Assembly: GCA_009706135.1 (NCBI GenBank)
Contig: WLRX01000066.1
Span: 1-5,743, forward strand
Length of the DNA: 5,743 nt
Source of the DNA: Actinomycetota bacterium
GTDB taxonomy: Bacteria > Actinomycetota > Actinomycetes > Nanopelagicales > Nanopelagicaceae
Reading direction: 5' to 3'
A model generated the notes under the pieces. That model was not told the DNA's origin, searched no databases, and worked only from the letters and a program-made list of their open reading frames with translations. Made by a program: the position numbers and the translations under genes. Below, piece by piece: positions 1 to 5,743 of the stretch. Position 1 is the stretch's first letter. Every line of letters begins with the position of its first letter.

Positions 1-656
1 GCATGACCATGGATGATGTTATTACTCGCACCGGAATGCTTCTTGCAGTTTTAGTTGTAGCTGGTGGAATTTCATGGACACTTAATCTCGGTGGCGGAAT
101 AGTTCTCATTTCACTGCTTGCAGGCTTTGCTCTTGCCATGGTCAATACATTTAGCAAAACAATTCGACCAGCATTAATTCTTGCTTATGCTGCAGTGCAG
201 GGCATCGCACTAGGCGCAATCAGTCATGTTCTTAACAGTGCTTATCCTGGAATTGCTGGCCAAGCAGTTATGGGAACAATTTGCGCATTCGTAGGAATGC
301 TCGTTGCCTATCGCAGTGGACGAATTCGTGTGACACCAAAGTTTACAAAGATGCTCATCGGCGCAGCAATGGGATATTTGTTGCTAGGTCTTGTCAGCAT
401 GATTGGTTCATTCGCTGGACTCGGTGGCGGACTCGGACTCTTTGGAATTTCAGGATTCGGTCCAATGATTGCTATTGCCGGCGTTGCACTTGCTAGCTTC
501 TTCTTGATTCTAGATTTTGATGCGATTGAAAAAGGTATTGCTGCCGCGGCGCCAGAACAAGAATCATGGCGAGCAGCCTTCGGACTCATGGTCACCATTG
601 TCTGGCTTTACATGGAAATCTTGCGACTTCTATCAATCTTGCGTGGTCGCGACTAA
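1..656 (+). CDS. Bax inhibitor-1/YccA-like family membrane protein, 5' end cut by window edge
   Basis: A multi-pass inner membrane protein of the Bax1-I/YccA-like group found in many Actinobacteria. Its cellular role is not established; characterised relatives of the broader family are pH-sensitive ion (Ca2+) leak channels, so a channel role is only inferred. Counting from the Met codon at 3, there are about seven hydrophobic segments (roughly residues 11-29, 31-48, 54-78, 85-104, 114-140, 151-172, 190-212). The conserved 'LILDFDAIEKG' stretch carries Asp171 and Asp173, and 'WLYMEILRLL' carries Glu205 near the C-terminus, in the place of the family's conserved acidic residues. Relatives normally have a cytosolic N-terminal extension before the 'MTMDD' motif, and the frame is open to base 1, so the Met at 3 is probably internal and the real start lies outside the window. 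A true start at 3 or 9 cannot be excluded. The gene is convergent with the MFS gene, with only 7 bp between their stops. Confidence 0.85.
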   Translation, partial: MTMDDVITRTGMLLAVLVVAGGISWTLNLGGGIVLISLLAGFALAMVNTFSKTIRPALILAYAAVQGIALGAISHVLNSAYPGIAGQAVMGTICAFVGMLVAYRSGRIRVTPKFTKMLIGAAMGYLLLGLVSMIGSFAGLGGGLGLFGISGFGPMIAIAGVALASFFLILDFDAIEKGIAAAAPEQESWRAAFGLMVTIVWLYMEILRLLSILRGRD

Positions 657-663
657 ATATAAA

Positions 664-1887
664 TTACTTACTAGATTGCCCGAGATGCGAAGGCCGCGTC
701 TCGGGCAATTTTGTTGCCACAGCAATTACTAAGAAGACAAGCAGAGCGCTAATCGCGAATGTTGCTCTGAAACCATAATGATCGGCGATAAATCCAAGTG
801 CTATCGGCGCAATCATTGCGCCAGCATCACCAGACATTTGATAGAGCGCAATTACTTGTCCGCCCTTGCCTCTTAATACATCGCCAACAATTGCTGCTGG
901 AGTCGTAGAAAGAAAAGCCGAACCAAAGGCACCGACAAACATTGATAGAAGAAATATCCAAGGGTGGAAGGTGAGAACGAGTAGAACGACAGAAATTCCT
1001 AGCAGCATTAACCCTGAGATAGCAGAGAATTTACGACCGCGCTTATCTGAAAGCCCTCCGGCTTTGAGTAAAAAAAGTCCTTGAACAACCGCAGAGATAG
1101 TAAAACCAACGCCAATAAATCCTGCAGATGATTTCATATCTTCAACCATGAATAGTGGCAGTACTGATCGGCTCATCCCAAAGAGAACCCACGCTGTTAC
1201 AAAAGAGATCATTAATGCAATGACGTATGGCTTCATAGCAAGTGCATCGCGGATTGAGGTTTTCACTACTGTTGATTTTTCTGTCGGTCTGGCAGCTAGA
1301 ACAGAGTTACGAAGTAAGAATCCACCGGCCGCACTAGCAATTACAAGAAGGGCTGCATAAACAAGTAACGGTGCCCTAAGTGAGATTGCGGTTAAGAAAC
1401 CGCCGATAACAGGACCTGCCATCATGCCGACTAAAAAACTTCCGTTATATAAAGATTGTGCACGTGCCCGCTTATCATCACTGACGGCGCGCAAAAGCAT
1501 TGAACCTGCAGCAACGGAAAACATTGATGAACCGAGCCCACCGGCAGCTCTAAAAATTAACAACTGCTCATATGACTGAGCAAGTGCAGCCGCAAAAGAG
1601 GAAAGGGCGACGAAAGCAATACCCACGGTAAAGACCAATCGCTCACCAAATTTATCAACAAATTTTCCAGAGATTAGTCCTGAAGCAAAACGAGCAAGAG
1701 CAAATGCAGAAATTATTGAGCCCACTTGAGCATTATTGACACCAAAAGATTTTGCAAAGAGTGGAATTGTTGGAGCGATGATTCCGAAACCAACAGCTAC
1801 GAAGAAAGATGCAAAGACAAGAACACCAACCTCTCGCGGAAACTCTGCGAAAGGATTAGTGAACCCGTTTTTGAATTTATTAAGCAA
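664..1887 (-). CDS. 12-TM major facilitator superfamily transporter (probable drug/metabolite exporter)
   Basis: A 407-residue proton-coupled MFS permease of the cytoplasmic membrane, of usual length for a 12-TM member. Visible features: first TM helix at about residues 21-43; loop 2-3 motif A 'GKFVDKFGERLVF' (74-86) with its acidic Asp78; an Arg113 motif-B-like 'IFRAAGGLGS'; a motif-C-like 'GMMAGPVIGGF' (154-164), typical of the exporter (antiporter) branch; a central cytosolic loop around 195-215; and a second-half repeat of motif A, 'GGLSDKRGRKF' (277-287). It ends with 'LPETRP', common in the family. The start is TTG at 1887-1885: there is no ATG or GTG between the preceding in-frame stop and the first membrane helix. 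Only a weak GGA lies upstream, so translation probably depends on the upstream DHA2 gene, whose stop is 3 nt away. The substrate cannot be told from sequence. Confidence 0.9.
   Translation of the reverse strand: MLNKFKNGFTNPFAEFPREVGVLVFASFFVAVGFGIIAPTIPLFAKSFGVNNAQVGSIISAFALARFASGLISGKFVDKFGERLVFTVGIAFVALSSFAAALAQSYEQLLIFRAAGGLGSSMFSVAAGSMLLRAVSDDKRARAQSLYNGSFLVGMMAGPVIGGFLTAISLRAPLLVYAALLVIASAAGGFLLRNSVLAARPTEKSTVVKTSIRDALAMKPYVIALMISFVTAWVLFGMSRSVLPLFMVEDMKSSAGFIGVGFTISAVVQGLFLLKAGGLSDKRGRKFSAISGLMLLGISVVLLVLTFHPWIFLLSMFVGAFGSAFLSTTPAAIVGDVLRGKGGQVIALYQMSGDAGAMIAPIALGFIADHYGFRATFAISALLVFLVIAVATKLPETRPSHLGQSSK
675..712 (+). terminator. Rho-independent terminator of the Bax1-I gene, embedded in the opposing MFS gene
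   Basis: An 11-bp perfect inverted repeat (ATTGCCCGAGA at 675-685, TCTCGGGCAAT at 699-709) extends inward through a G-U pair (686/698) and three G-C pairs (687-689 with 695-697), leaving a 5-nt loop AAGGC (690-694). That makes a 15-bp GC-rich stem, followed on the + strand by a short U-rich run (709-712, then GTT). It begins 18 nt after the + strand stop codon, as expected for an intrinsic terminator. The minus strand has no T-run after the stem, so it should work mainly for the + strand. The whole hairpin lies within codons for about residues 394-404 of the convergent MFS protein. Confidence 0.8.
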
Positions 1888-1893
1888 TCGTTA
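1885..1893 (-). promoter_or_regulatory. Stop-start junction (TAA CGA TTG) between the two MFS genes
   Basis: On the minus strand the DHA2 stop TAA (1893-1891) is followed by CGA and then the TTG start (1887-1885) of the next gene, all in one reading frame. No good Shine-Dalgarno sequence is placed for the TTG: GAGGAAG is about 26 nt away, and only CGGA lies near the right distance. Termination-reinitiation is the simplest way to translate the second gene. Confidence 0.6.
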
Positions 1894-3489
1894 TCCGAGC
1901 GCTTCGCCAGCAGCTTCCTCGCGAGCAGCTGCATAATCCTTATTTGTGCGAAGTGGAGCTTCGCGAAGCATGAGAGCCAAGATGATTCCTAGAGCTGTTA
2001 CTGGCGCTGCTGCGAGAAATACAACATGGAATGAATTTACGAATGCATCCAATGCGGTGTTCTGAACGACAAGTGGAAGCTCTTTTAGAACCGCGGTATT
2101 AGATGAAAGTTGTTTCAGTTTTTCTGGATCGAATCCAGAGACTGCTGCAGGATTATTAGCAGCAAGTTCAGTAAACCCTGATTGCAAGTAATGCGCCACA
2201 CGATTCGTCAGGATACTTCCGAAGAGTGCGGTTCCAAAAACACTACCGAGAGATCTAAAGAATGTATTCGAACTTGTTGCAACTCCCATATCTTTAAACT
2301 CGACTGAGTTTTGTAATGCAATGACAATAGTTTGCATTGAAAGACCAAGTCCAGCACCAACTAGAATTGCAAAGATTGAAAGCTGCCAAAAAGGTGTTTC
2401 GCGAGTTAATGTGACCATCAGCAAAATGCCAATAGTCATGAGGGTTGTTCCCATCACTGGGAATTTCTTGTACTTACCAGATTTCGAAATTGCTTTTCCA
2501 CTAAAGATTGAAGTAGAAACTATTCCAAGCATCAGTGGAATAAGTTTAAGACCAGCTTCAGTAGCAGACGCGCCCTTAACAACTTGTAAGTACAAAGGCA
2601 ACATAACAATTGCTCCAAACATTCCTGCTCCAATAACTGCGCCCAATATTGAAGTTATTGTGAAAGTGTGATTCTTAAAAAGTTCGAGGGGCAAGATTGG
2701 CTCTTGAGCCTTTGACTCCCAATATATAAAGAGTGCAACGAGTACGAGACCTGCGATGAAGTACCCGATTGTTCTTGCATCTAACCAACCATGTTCTGGC
2801 CCATAAATTGAAACGGTGAGAAGAATCGAAACAGTTGCGGCAACCATGAGAATTGCACCCAAGTAATCGATTTTGTGTTCACGTTTCACTTTTGGAATAT
2901 GAAGAACGGCAGAAGTAATAAGAAGCGCAGCAATTCCAAAGGGCAAGTTAATGTAGAAAATCCATCGCCAACCAGTAATGCCAAGAATTGTTGCGTGATC
3001 AGAGAAAAAGCCACCAAGTAGTGGACCGGCAACAGATGAAAGTCCCCACACTGCCCCGAAATAACCTTGATAACGTCCACGTTCGCGTGGGGGAACGATG
3101 TCGCCGATAATCACGAAAGTTAGTGCCATTAATCCACCAGCTCCGAGACCCTGAAGTGCACGCGTTGCAATTAGTTGTGTCATATTTTGCGAAGCACCAG
3201 CTAAAAAAGATCCAATAAGAAAAGTCACAATTGCAAATTGGAAAACAACACGTCTTCCATAAATGTCAGAAATTTTTCCATACAAAGGTGTAGAAGCAGT
3301 TGATGTCAATAAGTAAGCGGTAACAACCCATGTGTAGTGATTCAGACCATTAAAATCTTCAACGATGCTTTTAAGGGCAGTAGAAACAATTGTTTGGTCG
3401 AGAGCCGCAAGGAGCAGGCCTGTCATTAGCCCTCCAAGGATGACCATGATTTCGCGGTGTGTATGTTCTTTTACGGGCGCATTGCTCAT
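1891..3489 (-). CDS. DHA2-family (EmrB/QacA-type) 14-TM MFS drug:proton antiporter
   Basis: A 532-residue cytoplasmic membrane exporter of the DHA2 family, which pumps lipophilic or cationic drugs out in exchange for protons. Signatures in order: '[14 protein letters not shown]' (26-39) with Asp31, the conserved TM1 acidic site; 'TWVVTAYLL' (53-61); motif A '[13 protein letters not shown]' (71-83); motif B '[12 protein letters not shown]' (108-119) with Arg110; 'RERGRYQG' (135-142); motif C '[12 protein letters not shown]' (151-162); and '[13 protein letters not shown]' (173-185). A long loop at about 435-480 separates the last two helices, as is usual in 14-TM members. I chose the ATG at 3489 over a TTG at 3504: a GAGAGG Shine-Dalgarno sits 7 nt before the ATG and would overlap the TTG start. 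It is the first gene of a two-gene operon and is divergent from the ABC operon. Substrate unknown. Confidence 0.92.
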   Translation of the reverse strand: MSNAPVKEHTHREIMVILGGLMTGLLLAALDQTIVSTALKSIVEDFNGLNHYTWVVTAYLLTSTASTPLYGKISDIYGRRVVFQFAIVTFLIGSFLAGASQNMTQLIATRALQGLGAGGLMALTFVIIGDIVPPRERGRYQGYFGAVWGLSSVAGPLLGGFFSDHATILGITGWRWIFYINLPFGIAALLITSAVLHIPKVKREHKIDYLGAILMVAATVSILLTVSIYGPEHGWLDARTIGYFIAGLVLVALFIYWESKAQEPILPLELFKNHTFTITSILGAVIGAGMFGAIVMLPLYLQVVKGASATEAGLKLIPLMLGIVSTSIFSGKAISKSGKYKKFPVMGTTLMTIGILLMVTLTRETPFWQLSIFAILVGAGLGLSMQTIVIALQNSVEFKDMGVATSSNTFFRSLGSVFGTALFGSILTNRVAHYLQSGFTELAANNPAAVSGFDPEKLKQLSSNTAVLKELPLVVQNTALDAFVNSFHVVFLAAAPVTALGIILALMLREAPLRTNKDYAAAREEAAGEALG

Positions 3490-3496
3490 AGAAAAG

Positions 3497-3502
3497 CCTC
3501 TC
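3497..3502 (-). promoter_or_regulatory. Ribosome binding site of the DHA2 gene
   Basis: GAGAGG on the minus strand, 7 nt before the ATG at 3489-3487. It decides the start in favour of this ATG over the in-frame TTG at 3504-3502, whose first codons would contain the site. Confidence 0.75.
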
Positions 3503-3517
3503 AAGTATTTTTCTTCA

Positions 3518-3535
3518 TTGCCGTGTATGTGGCAA
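3518..3535. repeat. Inverted repeat TTGCC-N8-GGCAA, candidate operator in the divergent promoter region
   Basis: A perfect 5-bp dyad (TTGCC at 3518-3522, GGCAA at 3531-3535) spanning 18 bp in the 76-bp gap between the two divergent efflux operons. Size and place suit a dimeric repressor (for example TetR- or MarR-type), and the right arm overlaps the expected -35 zone of the + strand promoter. The arms are short, so chance is a real alternative. No regulator gene is present in the window. Confidence 0.35.
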
Positions 3536-3546
3536 AGTCATATGTG
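3526..3546. repeat. Direct repeat of TATGTG, 15 bp apart
   Basis: TATGTG occurs at 3526-3531 and 3541-3546 in the divergent control region, the second copy within a CATATG palindrome (3539-3544). It overlaps the TTGCC/GGCAA dyad. This could be part of a regulator site, but six bases twice in an AT-rich promoter region is weak evidence. Confidence 0.2.
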
Positions 3547-3565
3547 ATAGCGGTAAGTTTACTCC
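3531..3565 (+). promoter_or_regulatory. Candidate leaderless promoter of the ABC exporter operon
   Basis: A TANNNT-type -10 box, TAAGTT (3554-3559), lies exactly 6 nt before the GTG start at 3566, so transcription would begin at or next to the start codon. A weak -35 (TGGCAA at 3530-3535 or GGCAAA at 3531-3536) sits 17-18 bp upstream. An in-frame TAA at 3554-3556 rules out any earlier start, and no convincing Shine-Dalgarno precedes the GTG (only GGTAAG). This is the usual arrangement for leaderless mRNAs in Actinobacteria. No clear promoter could be assigned for the opposite (DHA2) direction. Confidence 0.5.
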
Positions 3566-4522
3566 GTGAAATCAGTAATCGCGGAGAATCTCGTCAAGAC
3601 CTATAACAAAGGCAAGGTCAAAGCCCTTGATGGGTTAAGCCTTGATGTTGAAGAAGGCACTGTTTTAAGCGTGCTTGGTCCAAATGGTGCAGGCAAAACT
3701 ACAACTGTGAGAATTCTCGCAACACTGCTTTCTCCAGATTCTGGAAACGCAACCGTGGGTGGAATCGATGTAATTAGACATCCCGAAAAAGTGCGCGAGA
3801 TTATTGGACTCTCAGGTCAATATGCAGCTGTTGATGAAACGTTGACCGGCTGGGATAACTTGGTCATGTTCGGTCGTTTGTATCATTTAAATAAAAAAGC
3901 AGCCGTAAAACGTGCAGATGAATTACTAGAACGATTTTCATTAACCGATAGTGCCAAGCGGCCAATAAAAACTTATTCGGGTGGAATGCGTCGCCGTCTA
4001 GATTTAGCAGCATCACTGATTGTGCAACCTAAAGTTTTATTTCTCGACGAACCAACAACAGGCTTGGACCCTCGCGGTCGCCAGGAAATGTGGGGCGTAA
4101 TTGAAGAATTAGTAAAAGGCGGAGTCACGCTTTTATTGACTACTCAATATCTTGAAGAAGCAGATCAGCTTGCAGATGACATTGTTGTTATTGACCACGG
4201 AAAAGTTATTGCGCGTGGCTCCTCAGATGCCCTTAAGAAAGAGGTTGGTGGAGAGCGCCTGGAAGTTGTTGTCGATCAAGCCAATATTGCTAAAACTTTA
4301 GAAATAGTTGCTCGCGTCAGCGGAAACAAAGCAACGCTAGATGAAGGACTTCGTCGAATATCAGCACCTGTCTCAACTGGTTCCATGGCCCTAATGGAAG
4401 TATTGCGTTCTATGGATTCAGAAGGAATACACGCACTCGACGTTGGTTTAAAGCGTCCATCCCTTGATGATGTATTTATGTCCCTTACTGGCCATGCCGC
4501 AGAAGTAGAGGAAGTGAAATAA
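3566..4522 (+). CDS. ABC transporter ATP-binding protein, DrrA (daunorubicin resistance) family
   Basis: The 318-residue nucleotide-binding subunit of a two-gene ABC-2 exporter; it hydrolyses ATP on the cytoplasmic face to drive the permease encoded next. Motifs: Walker A 'GPNGAGKT' (38-45), Q-loop Gln85 in 'GLSGQYAAVDE', signature 'YSGGMRRRLDLA' (137-148), Walker B 'VLFLDEP' (157-163) with catalytic Glu162, D-loop 'GLDP' (166-169). The switch position reads 'TTQYLEEAD', with Gln194 where most ABC ATPases have His; this is normal for the DrrA family. The C-terminal extension (about 225-318) with 'RPSLDDVFMSLTGH' is the DrrA-type C-terminal domain, which in DrrA helps bind DrrB. The start is GTG at 3566, bounded by an in-frame stop at 3554. 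Length is typical. The family exports anthracyclines and many other compounds, so the substrate here is unknown. Confidence 0.93.
   Translation: MKSVIAENLVKTYNKGKVKALDGLSLDVEEGTVLSVLGPNGAGKTTTVRILATLLSPDSGNATVGGIDVIRHPEKVREIIGLSGQYAAVDETLTGWDNLVMFGRLYHLNKKAAVKRADELLERFSLTDSAKRPIKTYSGGMRRRLDLAASLIVQPKVLFLDEPTTGLDPRGRQEMWGVIEELVKGGVTLLLTTQYLEEADQLADDIVVIDHGKVIARGSSDALKKEVGGERLEVVVDQANIAKTLEIVARVSGNKATLDEGLRRISAPVSTGSMALMEVLRSMDSEGIHALDVGLKRPSLDDVFMSLTGHAAEVEEVK
4507..4514 (+). promoter_or_regulatory. Ribosome binding site of the ABC permease gene
   Basis: AGAGGAAG ends 7 nt before the ATG at 4522 and lies within the last codons of the ATPase gene. Together with the TAATG overlap it points to coupled translation of the two subunits. 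Confidence 0.75.
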
Positions 4523-5313
4523 TGAACGCCATTAGCGATTCAATAGTTATTACAAAGCGCCAACTACTTCAGTTGGCTCGCGTTCCTGAAGTTTTAATCT
4601 TTTCAACAATTCAGCCGGTGATGTTTGTTTTACTCTTTAGATATGTATTTGGTGGCTCCATTGAAACAGGACAACCAGGTGGTTATGTTCAACTCTTAAT
4701 GCCCGGAATCTTTGTGCAGACGGTGGCTTTTACATTGGCGGCAACAGCTTCAGGTCTGGCAGAAGATATGAAAAAGGGTTTAATAGATCGATTTAGATCA
4801 CTTCCAATCGCGCGTTCGGCACTTATTCTTGGGCGAACCCTTGGTGATTCATTACTTAACATCGTCGTACTTGCCGTAATGGGTATTGCAGGATTCGTTG
4901 TGGGTTGGCGTCCAACCTCTGGCGTATTTAGCATTATTTTGGCCTTTTTGTTCTTACTATTTTTTGGTTACGCACTTTCATGGGTTGGCATTTACATTGG
5001 TCTTTCCGCACGAGATGCGCGCGTAGTTCAAAACGTAAGCTTCTTGGTTACATTCCCATTAACGTTCTTATCAAATGCTTTCGCGCCAACAACGGGAATG
5101 CCAAGGCCACTTCAATACGTGGCAGAGTGGAATCCAGTTTCAACGATGGTTGCTGCTTGTCGCCAACTCTTTGGACTTGAAAATGAATTTGGTGCAACAG
5201 CAGGCTCATTCCCAAGTGAGAATCCACTGACTATGTCACTTATTTATATGGCAATAATTATGATTATTTTTGTGCCAATGAGTGTGAAGAAATATCAGAA
5301 CGCCAGTAATTAA
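4522..5313 (+). CDS. ABC-2 type transporter permease, DrrB family
   Basis: A 263-residue membrane subunit expected to pair with the ATPase just upstream to form a homodimeric (2+2) exporter in the cytoplasmic membrane. About six hydrophobic segments are visible (roughly 25-44, 55-80, 108-128, 134-160, 170-188, 236-254). Between the second and third is the cytosolic ABC-2 signature 'EDMKKGLIDRFRSLPIARSALILGR' region (81-105, key residues Gly86, Asp89, Arg90, Phe91, Arg92, Pro95), the likely coupling site. 'WNPVS' (203-207) before the last segment is also typical. The ATG shares its A with the TAA of the ATPase gene and has a strong Shine-Dalgarno. Its stop overlaps the stop of convergent greA in the bases TTAA, so there is no intergenic space downstream. 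Confidence 0.92.
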   Translation: MNAISDSIVITKRQLLQLARVPEVLIFSTIQPVMFVLLFRYVFGGSIETGQPGGYVQLLMPGIFVQTVAFTLAATASGLAEDMKKGLIDRFRSLPIARSALILGRTLGDSLLNIVVLAVMGIAGFVVGWRPTSGVFSIILAFLFLLFFGYALSWVGIYIGLSARDARVVQNVSFLVTFPLTFLSNAFAPTTGMPRPLQYVAEWNPVSTMVAACRQLFGLENEFGATAGSFPSENPLTMSLIYMAIIMIIFVPMSVKKYQNASN

Positions 5314-5338
5314 GCGTAATACTCTGCGTGCTTAATTT
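5308..5338. terminator. Weak AT-rich hairpin at the permease/greA convergent junction, possible terminator
   Basis: AATTAAGC (5308-5315) and GCTTAATT (5330-5337) form a perfect 8-bp stem with a 14-nt gap, which two G-U pairs shorten to a 10-nt loop on the + strand RNA. The T-run (5336-5338) is short and only two pairs are G-C, so it is a poor intrinsic terminator. It spans both stop codons and the last codons of greA. It may act in both directions, but it may be chance. Confidence 0.3.
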
Positions 5339-5743
5339 GCACTGAAATAGTTTTTCCATTCGGCGCTGTATACGAAACATTTTCTCCAACTTTGGCGCCC
5401 ATAACTGCAGCACCTAGTGGGGATTTCTCGCTGTAAACATCTAGATCACCGGATGCAATTTCGCGCGAACCGAGTAGAAACTTAGTTTCATCTCCAGCCA
5501 CAATTGCTGTAATAACCATTCCCGCACCTACGACTCCATCTGCACTTGCCGGTGGAGTTCCGATGTGAGCATTTTCTAGCATCTGCTTTAGTTGACGAAT
5601 GCGCGCTTCGATTTTTCCTTGTTCATCGCGTGCAGCGTGGTATCCACCATTTTCTTTTAAATCACCTTCGGCGCGCGCTGCTTCAATTTTCTTAATAATT
5701 TCTGTTCGCGCTTCACCTTCAAGGTGCGCCAATTCAGCAGCCA
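5310..5743 (-). CDS. greA: Transcription elongation factor GreA, 5' end cut by window edge
   Basis: GreA enters the secondary channel of RNA polymerase and stimulates cleavage of the nascent RNA in backtracked complexes, restarting elongation. The window holds 143 codons of a protein normally about 160 residues. The N-terminal coiled coil is visible, with the tip motif 'EGDLKENGGYHAARDEQGK', whose Asp and Glu match the catalytic acidic pair (Asp41 and Glu44 of E. coli GreA). The C-terminal FKBP-like domain follows, with 'SEKSPLGAAVMGAKVGENVSYTAPNG'. The frame stays open through the right edge: 'AAEL' continues upstream of the TTG at 5732-5730, and that TTG is an ordinary Leu within the first helix ('AAELAHLEGEARTEI'). 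The true start is therefore outside the window. About 17-20 N-terminal residues are missing. The gene converges on the ABC permease gene with a 4-base overlap. Confidence 0.95.
   Translation of the reverse strand, partial: AAELAHLEGEARTEIIKKIEAARAEGDLKENGGYHAARDEQGKIEARIRQLKQMLENAHIGTPPASADGVVGAGMVITAIVAGDETKFLLGSREIASGDLDVYSEKSPLGAAVMGAKVGENVSYTAPNGKTISVQIKHAEYYA

Noticed and set aside
308..598. Antisense open frame of 96 codons opposite the Bax1-I gene
   Set aside because: Low-complexity Ser/Pro/Ile-rich translation with no recognisable domain, fully opposite a well-supported gene. It is a shadow frame.
646..653. GTCGCGAC palindrome at the end of the Bax1-I gene
   Set aside because: An 8-bp palindrome with no loop, within coding sequence ('RGRD'). 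It is expected by chance and gives no hairpin.
2321..2671. Open frame of 116 codons on the + strand inside the DHA2 gene
   Set aside because: Its Pro/Ile/Val-rich translation mirrors the hydrophobic codons of the antisense gene, with no domain or support for initiation.
3502..3504. TTG at 3504 as the start of the DHA2 gene
   Set aside because: The GAGAGG ribosome binding site lies within these codons and is correctly spaced for the ATG at 3489.
4145..4150. Gln194 instead of the switch His in the ABC ATPase ('TTQYLEEAD'), as a sign of an inactive ATPase
   Set aside because: This Gln is usual in the DrrA family, and Walker A, signature and Walker B with Glu162 are all intact, so the protein should be active.
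5730..5732. TTG at 5732 as the start of greA
   Set aside because: The frame stays open upstream with family-like residues ('AAEL'), and the protein would lack part of its first helix. The gene is simply cut by the window edge.

Overview
The window looks like a piece of a streamlined, moderately AT-leaning actinobacterial chromosome. The evidence is the actinobacterial type of Bax inhibitor-1/YccA-like membrane protein, a DrrA/DrrB-type ABC exporter pair, a GreA with the 'GDLKENGGYH' tip, very short intergenic gaps, non-ATG starts and a probable leaderless promoter. A freshwater acI-like (Nanopelagicales) actinobacterium would fit the compactness and base composition, but that is inference and the window contains no rRNA or other marker.

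Layout from left to right. (1) The 3' part of a Bax1-I family membrane protein gene on the + strand, cut by the left edge. (2) A two-gene minus-strand operon of major facilitator exporters: an upstream 14-TM DHA2 (EmrB/QacA-type) transporter and, 3 nt after its stop and in the same reading frame, a 12-TM MFS transporter that starts with TTG. (3) A 76-bp divergent control region with a small inverted repeat and a candidate leaderless promoter. (4) A + strand operon of an ABC ATPase and an ABC-2 permease, overlapping by one base (TAATG). (5) The 3' part of greA on the minus strand, convergent with the permease gene, the two stop codons sharing the bases TTAA, and cut by the right edge.

The four central genes form a compact efflux block: two proton-motive-force exporters read one way, and one ATP-driven exporter read the other way, from a shared control region. 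It sits between two ordinary conserved genes (Bax1-I and greA). All four resemble drug or toxic-metabolite exporters, but no substrate can be deduced, and no local regulator gene is present in the window.

I found no RNA gene, CRISPR array, insertion sequence, attachment site or novel defence-like system. Nearly every base is coding, and no gene-free stretch exceeds about 80 bp. The most notable features are structural. A 15-bp hairpin that is a good terminator for the Bax1-I gene is written inside the last codons of the opposing MFS gene. The two MFS genes are in the same frame, separated only by TAA-CGA. The ABC operon appears to begin with a leaderless GTG.
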